64,000 bases of DNA from Micromonospora sonchi. GTDB lineage: Bacteria > Actinomycetota > Actinomycetes > Mycobacteriales > Micromonosporaceae. Shown piece by piece: positions 42,738 to 50,961 of this stretch; position 1 is the stretch's first letter; each line of letters starts with the position of its first letter. The stretch covers positions 41,837 through 105,836 of the forward strand of contig NZ_BMNB01000021.1 of NCBI RefSeq assembly GCF_014646235.1, given 5' to 3'. The notes beneath the pieces are model-generated. The model was not told the origin of the DNA. It was given only the letters and a program-made list of their open reading frames with translations, and did not search any database. The position numbers were made by a program, and so were the translations under genes.

Positions 42738-43720
42738 GCAAGGTCTTCCGGGTGCCGCTGATGCCGGCCCGCGGCAGCAGCGGCACCACCACCGCCCCGC
42801 GGGCCCCGCAGCCGGCCGCGACGTCGGCTCGGCCCGGCATCGTCGCCGGTTGCCTCAGCCCGCACCCACCACACCTGATCTACGGTGAGAACCCGCCGCA
42901 GAACGAGCCGCGTTCCACCGGCGGGTGGGAGACGCTGCGCTGGGCGTACGAGCGGCTGCGCGCCCGCATCCGCGAGGTGCACAAGCCGGACGTGCTCATC
43001 GTCCACGCCCCGCACTGGATCACGATGGTCGGCCACCACGTCAACTGCGCACCGAACCCGCGCGGCCTCTCCGTCGAACCGATCTTCCCGCACCTGTTCC
43101 GCTACCGGTACGACTTCCGTACCGACGTCGAACTCGGCGAGGCGATCGCCGACGAGGCCAGCGGACTCGGCCTGGTCACCCGCAAGATGCGCGACCCCCG
43201 GGTCCGCGTCGACTACGCCACCATCGGTGCCCTGCACCTGGCCAACCCGGCCTGGGACATCCCGGTGGTCTCGCTGTCGGCCAACAACAACCCGTACTTC
43301 TACTCCGACGCCTCGCTGGAGGAGATGGAGGTCCTCGGCGAAGCCACCCGGCGGGCCATCGAGGCCACCGGCCGCCGGGCCGTGCTGCTCGCCTCCAACT
43401 CCCTGTCGCACCTGCACTGGCACGAGGAACCCGAACTGCCCGAGGACATGGAACGGGAACACCCGTACAACAACCACCAGTACCGCTGGGACATGAAACT
43501 GCTCGAAGCGATCCGGCGCGGACCCACGGCGCCGCTGCGCGAGCTCATCCCTGAACACATCGAGGCGACCGCCTCCGAGACCAAGGCCGGCAGCCTCACC
43601 TGGATGCTCGCCGCGATGGGCTGGCCCAAGGTCGCCGGCGACGTGCTCGGCTACGGCACGATCATCGGCACCGGCAACGCCGTCGTGGAATGGCTGCCCG
43701 AGGGGAGCCACCATGGCTGA
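42734..43720 (+). CDS. amnB: 2-aminophenol 1,6-dioxygenase catalytic subunit (AmnB-like, LigB fold)
   Basis: Type II (LigB-family) extradiol dioxygenase of 328 aa. GCLSPHPPHLIYGENPPQNE and HAPHWITMVGHH match AmnB as I recall it, including the iron ligands H44 and a second histidine in the HWITMVGHH region. The ETKAGSLTWM glutamate region is also present. The enzyme opens 2-aminophenol to 2-aminomuconic 6-semialdehyde. Compared with the AmnB I remember, it has about 31 extra N-terminal residues: MSKVFRVPLMPARG followed by a Ser/Thr/Ala/Pro linker. This layout resembles microcompartment encapsulation tags. ATG 42734 follows GGAGGAGAGG and overlaps the HyuB stop. Confidence 0.88.
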   Translation: MSKVFRVPLMPARGSSGTTTAPRAPQPAATSARPGIVAGCLSPHPPHLIYGENPPQNEPRSTGGWETLRWAYERLRARIREVHKPDVLIVHAPHWITMVGHHVNCAPNPRGLSVEPIFPHLFRYRYDFRTDVELGEAIADEASGLGLVTRKMRDPRVRVDYATIGALHLANPAWDIPVVSLSANNNPYFYSDASLEEMEVLGEATRRAIEATGRRAVLLASNSLSHLHWHEEPELPEDMEREHPYNNHQYRWDMKLLEAIRRGPTAPLRELIPEHIEATASETKAGSLTWMLAAMGWPKVAGDVLGYGTIIGTGNAVVEWLPEGSHHG

Positions 43721-44552
43721 CCAGACCGGGATCGTCGCCGGGGCCCTGCTGCCCGGCATGCCGCACCTGCTCGCCGGGGAGCCGGCGCCGAGTTGGTCGG
43801 CGCTGGCCGACGCGGCCCGCGACGTCGGCGCCCGGCTGCGCCGGCTCGACCCCGACGTGGTGCTGCTGCTGTCGACCCAGTGGTTCACCGTGCTCGGCCA
43901 CCAGTTCCAGTGCGACCCCAACCCGCGTGGCGAACACGTCGACGAGAACTGGTACGCCTACGACTACGGCCTGCTCGACTACGACCTGCGCTTCGACGTC
44001 GACTTCACCGAACGCTGGGCCGACCGGGTCCAGGCCGACGGGATGCAGGCCCGGCGGACCCGCTACGAAGGGTTCCCGATCGACACCGGCACCATCGTCA
44101 CCTCCACGCTGCTCGATCCCGACCGCAGACTGCGCTGGGCGCAGGTCTCCTGCAACCTCTACGCCGGCGCCGACACCCTCGCCGACGTCGGCCGGGCCGG
44201 CGCCGCCGCCGCCCGCGACGCCGGCCTGCGCGCCGCCGTCGTCGTCGTGACCGGGCTCTCCTCCGGTCTCATCCAGCAGTGGATCGAGCCCCACCAGGAC
44301 CGCATCGGCGAACCCGGCCACGACCAGTGGAACACCCGGATTCTCGACCTGCTCACCGCCGGCAAGGTCGACGAGGTGCTCGCCGTCCGCGAGGACTTCG
44401 CCCGGCAGGCGCAGGCCGACAGCCAGTTCCGCGCCCTGGCCTTCGCCGCCGGCGCCGAGGCGACCACCGGCCCGGCGCACCTGCACGCGTACGGCCCGAT
44501 CTGGGGCACCGGCGCCGCCGTCCTGTCCTGGAACCTGCCCGACCACCAATAA
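43713..44552 (+). CDS. amnA: 2-aminophenol 1,6-dioxygenase partner subunit (AmnA-like)
   Basis: LigB-fold protein of 279 aa without the full set of metal ligands: IVAGALLPGMPHLLAGE has only one histidine where the catalytic subunit has HPPH, and STQWFTVLGHQF replaces HWITMVGHH. This is the pattern of AmnA, the non-catalytic alpha subunit that pairs with AmnB. The gene overlaps the catalytic subunit by eight bases. No long N-terminal extension is present, so if the heterodimer is encapsulated the tag on the catalytic partner would carry it. The first shell gene follows after nine bases. Confidence 0.85.
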   Translation: MADQTGIVAGALLPGMPHLLAGEPAPSWSALADAARDVGARLRRLDPDVVLLLSTQWFTVLGHQFQCDPNPRGEHVDENWYAYDYGLLDYDLRFDVDFTERWADRVQADGMQARRTRYEGFPIDTGTIVTSTLLDPDRRLRWAQVSCNLYAGADTLADVGRAGAAAARDAGLRAAVVVVTGLSSGLIQQWIEPHQDRIGEPGHDQWNTRILDLLTAGKVDEVLAVREDFARQAQADSQFRALAFAAGAEATTGPAHLHAYGPIWGTGAAVLSWNLPDHQ

Positions 44553-44561
44553 GGAGGAACA

Positions 44562-44852
44562 ATGCGCAACCCGGCCGTGGGCTTCGTCGAAGCCGAAGGC
44601 TTCATCCCCATCTTCGACGCCGTCGACGCGATGGTGAAGGCCACCGAGGTCGAGGTGACCAAGGTCGTCCGGCTCGGCGGCGGCATCGTCGCGGTCGCCG
44701 TGCGCGGCGACCTCGCCACCGTCGAGGAGGCCGTCGACATCGGCGAGGAGACCGCGCGGGCCAAGAGCCGTTCGGTGCGTTCGATCGTCTTCGCCAGCCC
44801 CTGCGACGCCGTCAGCGCCCTGGCGGCCGAACCCCAACTCGTCGGCAACTGA
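44562..44852 (+). CDS. bacterial microcompartment hexameric shell protein (BMC-H)
   Basis: Single BMC domain of 96 aa: AVGFVEAEGFIPIFDAVDAMVKA, then VVRLGGGIVAVAVRGDLATV, then DIGEETARAKS. It aligns with PduA/CcmK-type proteins that form the flat hexamers of shell facets. The pore loop reads LGGG, small residues that would leave an open central pore. It has a strong AAGGAGG ribosome-binding site, consistent with the high expression needed for a facet protein. It stands between the dioxygenase and a second shell gene. Confidence 0.93.
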   Translation: MRNPAVGFVEAEGFIPIFDAVDAMVKATEVEVTKVVRLGGGIVAVAVRGDLATVEEAVDIGEETARAKSRSVRSIVFASPCDAVSALAAEPQLVGN

Positions 44853-44874
44853 CCGCCGGTAAGGAGAACCAGAC

Positions 44875-45201
44875 ATGTCGTCCGACATCGCGATCGGAAT
44901 CGTCGAGACCCGTGGCGTCGTGGCCCTCTCGGCGGGCATCGAAGCCATGATCAAGACCGCCGACGTACGGTGCGTCGGCGTCGAACGGGTCACCAGCGGC
45001 TACCTGGCCGTCGCCGTGCGGGGCACCCTCGCCGCCGTCCGCCAGGCCGTCGCGGCCGGCGAGGCCGCCATCCGCGCCCACGGCGAACTGCGTAGCTCGC
45101 AGGTCTACCCGAAGCCCCACCCGACCACCGCCGCGCTGCTCGACAACCCGGACACCGCCCGGATCCGCGAGGTCATCGCCGGCCTGCGGGGAGAAAGCTG
45201 A
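44875..45201 (+). CDS. second hexameric shell protein (BMC-H) with C-terminal extension
   Basis: BMC-domain protein of 108 aa: AIGIVETRGVVALSAGIEAMIKTADV, then ERVTSGYLAVAVRGTLAAV. The pore loop is VTSGY, bulkier than the LGGG of its neighbour, so the two hexamers probably have different permeability. After the BMC fold there is an added tail of about 25 residues (YPKPHPTTAALLDNPDTARI) absent from the first copy. The ribosome-binding site is AAGGAG. The stop shares a base with the start of the pentamer gene. Confidence 0.92.
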   Translation: MSSDIAIGIVETRGVVALSAGIEAMIKTADVRCVGVERVTSGYLAVAVRGTLAAVRQAVAAGEAAIRAHGELRSSQVYPKPHPTTAALLDNPDTARIREVIAGLRGES

Positions 45202-45458
45202 TGCTGCTCGGCGAGGTCGTCGGCAAGGTGTGGGCGGACCGCATCCTGGCCCCGCTCCAGGGCCGGCGGCTCGTCCTGGTCCGGGTCCGGCCCGACGGCC
45301 CCGACCTGGTGGCCGTCGACCCGCTGAACGTCGGCGTCGGCACCACCGTCCTGGTCGTCACCGACGAGGCGGCGGCCGCGGTCACCGGCGAGAACACCGT
45401 CGACGCGGCCGTCGTCGCCCTGGTCGCCGACGCGGGCTCCGCACCCCACACCACCTGA
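45201..45458 (+). CDS. pentameric vertex protein (BMC-P, EutN/CcmL family)
   Basis: EutN/CcmL-type protein of 85 aa starting MLLGEVVGKVWADRILAPLQGRRLVLV. It contains the ALDPL-like VAVDPLNVGVGTTVLVVTDEAAAA and ENTVDAAVVALVA segments of the family. These pentamers cap the twelve vertices of the icosahedral shell and are required for closure. Its presence with two BMC-H genes makes a closed compartment possible. The aldehyde dehydrogenase gene follows after 16 bases. Confidence 0.92.
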   Translation: MLLGEVVGKVWADRILAPLQGRRLVLVRVRPDGPDLVAVDPLNVGVGTTVLVVTDEAAAAVTGENTVDAAVVALVADAGSAPHTT

Positions 45459-45474
45459 CCGGGAGGTACGCATC

Positions 45475-46983
45475 ATGACCAGGCTCTGGTCCCCGACCCT
45501 GCTCGCCGGCCGACCGGACGGCGAGCCGAGCACGCTGCCGAACTACGTCGGCGGCCGGTTCGACACCTCCGGCAGCCGGTTCGCCAAGCTCTCCCCCGTC
45601 ACCGGGGACACCATCCGGTACGTCACCGAGGCCGACGAGTCCACGGTGGACGCCGCGGTCGGTGCGGCGCGCGCGGCGGTGCGGGGGCCATGGGGTCGGA
45701 TGGGTGAGCGGGAACGGGCCGCGGTGCTGTACCGGATCGCCGACGAGTTGGAGCGCCGCTTCGACGACCTGGTGGCGGCGGAGGTCGGAGACACGGGCAA
45801 GTCGGTGGCGCAGGCGCGGACGTTGGACATCCCGCGGGGCGCGGCGAACTTCCGGGCGTTCGCGGAAATCGCCTCGACAACGCCCACGCAGACGTTCACG
45901 ACCGTCACGCCGACCGGCGGTCGGGCACTCAACTACGCGGTGCGCAAGCCCGTGGGGGTGGTGGGCGTGATCGTGCCGTGGAACCTGCCGCTGCTGTTGT
46001 TGACGTGGAAGATCGCCCCGGCCCTCGCCTGCGGCAACGCGGTGGTGGTGAAGCCCTCGGAGGAGACACCCTCCTCGGCGACGCTGCTGGCGGAGGTGAT
46101 GGCGGCGGCCGGGGTACCCGACGGTGTCTACAACGTGGTGCACGGGTTCGGGCCGGGGTCGGCGGGCGAGTTCCTGAGCCGCCACCCGGGCGTGGACGCC
46201 ATCACCTTCACGGGCGAGTCGGCGACCGGCGAGGCGATCATGCGGGCCGCCGCCGACGGGGTGAAGGCGGTGTCGTTCGAACTGGGCGGCAAGAACGCCG
46301 GCCTGGTCTTCGCCGACGCCGATCTGGACGCGGCCGTCGAGGGCTCGGTGCGCTCCAGCTTCACCAACGGTGGCCAGGTGTGCCTCTGCACCGAGCGGTT
46401 GTTCGTGCAGCGGCCGGTGTTCGACGAGTTCGTAGCCCGGTTGGCCCGGCGCGCTGACGAACTGGCCTTCGGATGGCCGGCGGACGAGACGACCGGCACC
46501 ATGCCGCTGATCTCGCACCAGCACCGGGAGAAGGTGCTGGGCTACCACGATCTGGCGCGTGCCGAGGGCGCAACGGTGCTGGCCGGTGGGGGTGTGCCGG
46601 AGTTCGGCGACAGCCGGGACGGGGGTGCGTACGTGCGACCGACGGTCTGGACCGGTCTGGGCCCCGACGCCCGCGTCAACCGCGAGGAGGTCTTCGGGCC
46701 GGTGTGTCACGTGGCCCCCTTCGACGACGAGGACGAGGCGTTCGCCCTTGCCAACGACAGCGAGTACGGCCTGGCCGCAACGGTGTGGACGCGTGACGTC
46801 GGTCGGGCGCACCGGGCCGGGCAGCGGCTGGAGGCGGGAATCGTGTGGGTCAACACGTGGTTCCTGCGGGACCTGCGGACGCCGTTCGGCGGGATGAAGG
46901 CGTCCGGCGTCGGCCGCGAGGGCGGCATCCACTCACTCGACTTCTACTCCGAACTCACCAACGTCTGCGTGGACCTGTCATGA
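45475..46983 (+). CDS. amnC: 2-aminomuconic semialdehyde dehydrogenase (AmnC-like ALDH)
   Basis: NAD-dependent aldehyde dehydrogenase of 502 aa. The catalytic cysteine is C303 (GGQVCLCTERL) and the general base is E269 (FELGGKNAG). The N-terminal PNYVGGRFD and the C-terminal GGMKASGVGREGG match aminomuconate/hydroxymuconate semialdehyde dehydrogenases. It would oxidise the unstable ring-cleavage product to 2-aminomuconate before it cyclises to picolinate. About 20 residues (MTRLWSPTLLAGRPDGEPST) precede the usual start of the fold and may be a second encapsulation tag. It overlaps the hydratase start by four bases. Confidence 0.87.
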   Translation: MTRLWSPTLLAGRPDGEPSTLPNYVGGRFDTSGSRFAKLSPVTGDTIRYVTEADESTVDAAVGAARAAVRGPWGRMGERERAAVLYRIADELERRFDDLVAAEVGDTGKSVAQARTLDIPRGAANFRAFAEIASTTPTQTFTTVTPTGGRALNYAVRKPVGVVGVIVPWNLPLLLLTWKIAPALACGNAVVVKPSEETPSSATLLAEVMAAAGVPDGVYNVVHGFGPGSAGEFLSRHPGVDAITFTGESATGEAIMRAAADGVKAVSFELGGKNAGLVFADADLDAAVEGSVRSSFTNGGQVCLCTERLFVQRPVFDEFVARLARRADELAFGWPADETTGTMPLISHQHREKVLGYHDLARAEGATVLAGGGVPEFGDSRDGGAYVRPTVWTGLGPDARVNREEVFGPVCHVAPFDDEDEAFALANDSEYGLAATVWTRDVGRAHRAGQRLEAGIVWVNTWFLRDLRTPFGGMKASGVGREGGIHSLDFYSELTNVCVDLS

Positions 46984-47774
46984 CCGAGGTAGCCCGGGCA
47001 GCCGACGTGCTGCGGTCGGCGTACGAGAGCCGGGTCCCGATCGCGCCGCTGCGCGGTGACCTGCTGCCGGTCGGGGACGTCGACGCCGCGTACGCGGTGC
47101 AGCGAGCGCAGGTCGACGACTGGGTGGCGGCCGGGCGGCGTCGGATCGGGGCGAAGATCGGGTTGACGTCGGCCGCGGTGCAGCAGGCGTTCGGTGTCTA
47201 CCAGCCGGATTTCGGGGTGCTCTTCGCCGACATGGCGGTCCCGGACGGGGACGAGGTCGACCTGGGCGCGCTGCTGCAGCCGAGGGTGGAGGCCGAGGTC
47301 GCCTTCGTGCTCGGCGCCGACCTGCCGTTCGAGCGCGTGACGGCGGCCGACGTCATCCGGGCGACCGACCACCTCCTGCCCGCGATCGAGGTCGTGGACT
47401 CGCGCATCGCCGACTGGGACATCTCGATCGTGGACACGGTCGCCGACAACGCCTCGTCCGGTCTGTTCGTGCTCGGCAACCAGCCCCGCCGACTGTCGGA
47501 CGTGGACCTGCGGCTGGCCGGCATGGTGCTGGAACACGCCGGTGAACCGGTGTCCGTCGGCGCCGGCGCGGCGTGTCTCGGCAACCCGGTGCACGCCGTC
47601 GCGTGGCTCGCCGGCACGCTCGCCGCCGCCGGTGCTCCCCTGAGCGCCGGGGACGTGGTGCTGTCCGGGGCCCTCGGTCCGATGGTGCCGGTCACCGCCG
47701 GCGGCGGGTACGAGGCGCGCATCTGCGGGCTGGGGTCGGTCCGGGTCAGATTCGGTGGGAAGGAGCAGGCGTGA
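46980..47774 (+). CDS. amnF: 2-oxopent-4-enoate hydratase (AmnF/MhpD-like)
   Basis: FAH-superfamily hydratase of 264 aa. GAKIGLTSAAVQQAFGVYQP, LLQPRVEAEVAFVLG and VDTVADNASSGLFVLG are typical of MhpD/XylJ/AmnF hydratases, with the metal-binding E-x-E in VEAEV. It hydrates 2-oxopent-4-enoate to 4-hydroxy-2-oxovalerate. A related family member at 49776 is assigned as the decarboxylase; the two are easily confused, and the assignment here rests on the longer MhpD-like core. Translationally coupled on both sides. Confidence 0.8.
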   Translation: MTEVARAADVLRSAYESRVPIAPLRGDLLPVGDVDAAYAVQRAQVDDWVAAGRRRIGAKIGLTSAAVQQAFGVYQPDFGVLFADMAVPDGDEVDLGALLQPRVEAEVAFVLGADLPFERVTAADVIRATDHLLPAIEVVDSRIADWDISIVDTVADNASSGLFVLGNQPRRLSDVDLRLAGMVLEHAGEPVSVGAGAACLGNPVHAVAWLAGTLAAAGAPLSAGDVVLSGALGPMVPVTAGGGYEARICGLGSVRVRFGGKEQA

Positions 47775-48706
47775 GCACGGGTGTGGCGGTGATCGGGTCG
47801 GGCAACATCGGCACCGACCTGATGATCAAGGTGTTGCGGTTGTCGGAGTCGTTGCGGATGGTGGCGATGGTCGGCATCGACCCGGACTCCGACGGTCTCG
47901 CGCGGGCCCGCCGTCTCGGTGTGGCCACGACCGCCGACGGCGTCGACGGGCTGCTGGCCATGCCGGAATTCGCCGACGTGCGGGTGGTGTTCGACGCGAC
48001 GTCGGCGGGCGCGCACCGACGGCACGCGGAGCTGCTGCGTGAGCACGGCCGGCTCGTGGTGGACCTGACCCCGGCCGCCGTCGGACCGTACGTGGTGCCG
48101 CCGGTGAATCTCGACGAACACGTCGGGGAGCCGAACGTGAACATGGTGACCTGTGGCGGGCAGGCCACCGTGCCCGTCGTCGCCGCGGTCGGGCGGGTGA
48201 CGCCGGTGGCGTACGCCGAGATCGTGGCGTCGATCGCGTCGCGGTCGGCGGGGCCGGGAACGCGGGCGAACATCGACGAGTTCACCGACACGACGGCGCG
48301 GGCGATCGAGGTCGTCGGCGGCGCCCGCCGGGGCAAGGCGATCATCGTGCTCAACCCGGCCGAACCACCGCTGCTGATGCGCGACACCGTGTACTGCCTG
48401 TGCCCCGATCGTGACCTCGACCGCGACGCCGTCACCGCGTCGATCGAGGCCATGGTCGCCACCGTCGCCGAGTACGTCCCCGGCTACCGCCTCAAGCAAC
48501 GGGTGCAGTTCGACGACGTGTCCGGGCACGTGCCGGCGCTGGGTGGGTCGTTCGCCGGGGTGCAGGTGTCGGTGTTCCTGGAGGTGTCCGGGGCCGGGCA
48601 CTACCTGCCGGCGTACGCCGGAAACCTGGACATCATGACCTCGGCCGCGCTGCGGACGGCGGAGCGGATGGTGGCGTTGCGGGCCGAGCAGGGGGTACCG
48701 GCATGA
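47771..48706 (+). CDS. amnH: acylating acetaldehyde dehydrogenase (AmnH/MhpF-like)
   Basis: CoA-acylating acetaldehyde dehydrogenase of 311 aa. The NAD loop is VIGSGNIGTDLM and the catalytic cysteine is C128 (MVTCGGQAT). The C-terminal FLEVSGAGHYLPAYAGNLDIMT is diagnostic of MhpF/DmpF. It turns acetaldehyde and CoA into acetyl-CoA with NAD. It normally forms a channelling complex with the aldolase encoded next, so acetaldehyde is doubly contained. GTG 47771 has AAGGAG upstream; the in-frame extension overlaps the hydratase and is rejected. Confidence 0.92.
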   Translation: MSTGVAVIGSGNIGTDLMIKVLRLSESLRMVAMVGIDPDSDGLARARRLGVATTADGVDGLLAMPEFADVRVVFDATSAGAHRRHAELLREHGRLVVDLTPAAVGPYVVPPVNLDEHVGEPNVNMVTCGGQATVPVVAAVGRVTPVAYAEIVASIASRSAGPGTRANIDEFTDTTARAIEVVGGARRGKAIIVLNPAEPPLLMRDTVYCLCPDRDLDRDAVTASIEAMVATVAEYVPGYRLKQRVQFDDVSGHVPALGGSFAGVQVSVFLEVSGAGHYLPAYAGNLDIMTSAALRTAERMVALRAEQGVPA

Positions 48707-49779
48707 GCCTCTACATCCAGGACGTGACGTTGCGGGACGGGATGCACGCCGTCCGGCACCAGTTCACCGTCGACCAGGTCCGGTCGATCGCCGCCGCCCT
48801 GGACGCGGCGGGGGTCGCCGCGATCGAGGTCGCGCACGGCGACGGCCTGGCCGGCTCCAGCGTCACCTACGGCCACGGCGCCGCGTCCGACGCGGACTGG
48901 ATCACCGCCGCCGCCGAGGCGGTCACCAACGCCAGGCTGACCACGCTGCTGCTGCCCGGCATCGGCACCATCGCGGACCTGAAAGCCGCCCGCGACCTCG
49001 GGGTGACCAGCGTCCGCGTCGCCACGCACTGCACCGAGGCGGACATCTCGGCGCAGCACATCACCTGGGCCCGGGAGAACGGCATGGACGTGTCCGGGTT
49101 CCTGATGATGTCGCACATGAGCGACCCCCGGAGCCTGGCCGCGCAGGCGAAGCTGATGGAGTCCTACGGCGCCCACTGCGTGTACGTCACCGACTCCGGC
49201 GGCCGGCTGCTGATGCGCGACGTCGCCGAGCGCGTCGACGCGTACCGGCAGGTCCTCGACCCCGACACCCAGATCGGGATCCACGCCCATCACAACCTCT
49301 CCCTCGGCGTGGCGAACAGCGTCGTCGCCGTCGAGCACGGCACCACCCGGGTGGACGCGTCGCTGGCCGGGCACGGCGCCGGCGCCGGCAACGCGCCCCT
49401 GGAGGTCTTCGTCGCCGTCGCCGAACTGCACGGTTGGGAACACGGCTGCGACGTGTTCGCGCTGATGGACGCCGCCGAGGACCTGGTCCGGCCGCTACAG
49501 GACCGGCCGGTCCGGGTCGACCGCGAGACCCTGACCCTGGGCTACGCCGGGGTGTACTCAAGTTTCCTGCGACACGCCGAACGGGCGTCGGACCGCTACG
49601 GGATCGATGTCCGCTCGATCCTCGTCGAACTCGGCCGCCGCCGGATGGTCGGCGGGCAGGAAGACATGATCGTCGACGTCGCGCTCGACCTGCTCGCCGC
49701 CACCGCCGGCGAGCAACACCGGAGCGACTCCGCCGGCAGATGCGACAACGAGCCAGCAACGACTGGAGAGGGCCGATGA
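48703..49779 (+). CDS. amnG: 4-hydroxy-2-oxovalerate aldolase (AmnG/MhpE-like)
   Basis: DRE-TIM metalloenzyme of 358 aa. DVTLRDGMHAVRHQFT near the start carries the metal aspartate. HAHHNLSLGVANS carries the metal histidines, and GHGAGAGNAPLEVFVA is conserved. It splits 4-hydroxy-2-oxovalerate into pyruvate and acetaldehyde. The C-terminus is extended by about 25 polar residues (EQHRSDSAGRCDNEPATTG) beyond the conserved core; this tail has no helix-like hydrophobic pattern. It overlaps both neighbours by four bases. Confidence 0.92.
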   Translation: MSLYIQDVTLRDGMHAVRHQFTVDQVRSIAAALDAAGVAAIEVAHGDGLAGSSVTYGHGAASDADWITAAAEAVTNARLTTLLLPGIGTIADLKAARDLGVTSVRVATHCTEADISAQHITWARENGMDVSGFLMMSHMSDPRSLAAQAKLMESYGAHCVYVTDSGGRLLMRDVAERVDAYRQVLDPDTQIGIHAHHNLSLGVANSVVAVEHGTTRVDASLAGHGAGAGNAPLEVFVAVAELHGWEHGCDVFALMDAAEDLVRPLQDRPVRVDRETLTLGYAGVYSSFLRHAERASDRYGIDVRSILVELGRRRMVGGQEDMIVDVALDLLAATAGEQHRSDSAGRCDNEPATTGEGR

Positions 49780-50498
49780 GCACCATCGAACAGATCGCCG
49801 CACGCCTCGACGGTGCCGCGACCAGCCGTACCCCGACGGCGCAGTTCAGCGCCGACACCGGGCTGGACGTGCCCACCGCGTACCAGGTGCAGCACGCCGT
49901 TGTCGCGCACCGCACGGCGCGGGGTGAACGCCTTGTCGGGTTGAAGCTGGGGCTGACCAGCCGCGCCAAGATGACGCAGATGGGTGTCGACGAGGTGATC
50001 CTGGGACGGCTCACCGACGCCATGCACATTCCTGACAGCGGCACGATCAGGCTCGACGACCACATCCACCCGAAGGTCGAACCGGAGGTCGCCTTCCTCG
50101 TCGAGGGCGGCGCCATCGCGGCGGTCGCGCCCGCAATGGAGATCATCGACTCCCGCTACGTCGACTTCCGCTTCACGCTTCCCGAGGTGGTCGCCGACAA
50201 CACCTCGGCGAGCGGCTTCGTGCTCGGCGCCTGGCAACCGGTGCCGGACGGGATCGACAACCTCGGGGTGCTGCTGGAGTTCGACGGGCAGACCATCCAG
50301 ACCGGGTCGACGGCGGCGATCCTCGGCGACCCGCGCCGGGCCCTGCCGGAGGTGGCCCGGCTCGCCGGCTCGGAACTGACGGACGGCTCGGTGCTGCTCG
50401 CCGGTGCGGCGACCGCCGCCGTGCCGTTGCGGGCCGCCACCCACGTCCGGGTCACCGTCGACCGGCTCGGCACCGCCTCCCTGCGGGTGGCGCCATGA
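49776..50498 (+). CDS. amnE: 4-oxalocrotonate decarboxylase (AmnE-like)
   Basis: FAH-superfamily enzyme of 240 aa related to the hydratase at 46980 but shorter. VGLKLGLTSRAKMTQMGVDEVI, HIHPKVEPEVAFLVEG and EVVADNTSASGFVLG follow the pattern of 4-oxalocrotonate decarboxylases (AmnE, XylI, DmpH). It removes CO2 from 4-oxalocrotonate to give 2-oxopent-4-enoate, the substrate of the hydratase. The two usually form a complex. It is coupled to the deaminase gene by a four-base overlap. Confidence 0.82.
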   Translation: MSTIEQIAARLDGAATSRTPTAQFSADTGLDVPTAYQVQHAVVAHRTARGERLVGLKLGLTSRAKMTQMGVDEVILGRLTDAMHIPDSGTIRLDDHIHPKVEPEVAFLVEGGAIAAVAPAMEIIDSRYVDFRFTLPEVVADNTSASGFVLGAWQPVPDGIDNLGVLLEFDGQTIQTGSTAAILGDPRRALPEVARLAGSELTDGSVLLAGAATAAVPLRAATHVRVTVDRLGTASLRVAP

Positions 50499-50929
50499 CC
50501 GGCCGCGATGACGCCGCGACCGGCGGCCTCGTGGCCGGCAAGGCAACGCCGCGCGGCCGGTTCCCGCACGTCAAGGTCGCCGGCGGGTTCGTCTACGTCT
50601 CCGGTACGTCGAGCCGTCGGCCGGACAACACCATCGCCGGCGCCACCGCGGACACGATGGGCACCACCAGCCTCGACATTCGGGTCCAGACCCGGGTCGT
50701 GATCGAGAACATCCGCGACATCCTGCACTCCGTCGGCGCCGATCTCACCGACCTCGTCCAGGTCACCAGCTTCCTGGTCAACATGAACGACTTCGGCGGC
50801 TACAACGAGGTCTACGCCGAATACTTCAACGAGACCGGCCCCACCCGCACCACCGTCGCCGTACACCAACTGCCGCACCCGCACCTGCTGATCGAGATCC
50901 AGGCGGTGGCTTGGCGTCCTCCCCGGTGA
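50495..50929 (+). CDS. amnD: 2-aminomuconate deaminase (AmnD-like, RidA family)
   Basis: RidA/YjgF-fold protein of 144 aa. GRFPHVKVAGGFVYVSGTSS, RRPDNTIAGA and FLVNMNDFGGYNEVYAEYF match AmnD as I remember it, and QLPHPHLLIEIQAVAW closes the domain. It hydrolyses 2-aminomuconate to 4-oxalocrotonate and ammonia, linking the dehydrogenase to the decarboxylase. It is the last gene of operon 2. With it the set from 2-aminophenol to pyruvate and acetyl-CoA is complete in one transcript. Confidence 0.88.
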   Translation: MTGRDDAATGGLVAGKATPRGRFPHVKVAGGFVYVSGTSSRRPDNTIAGATADTMGTTSLDIRVQTRVVIENIRDILHSVGADLTDLVQVTSFLVNMNDFGGYNEVYAEYFNETGPTRTTVAVHQLPHPHLLIEIQAVAWRPPR

Positions 50930-50961
50930 GTGGCTGCCGCCGGCGCCCCCGTAGAACCCGT

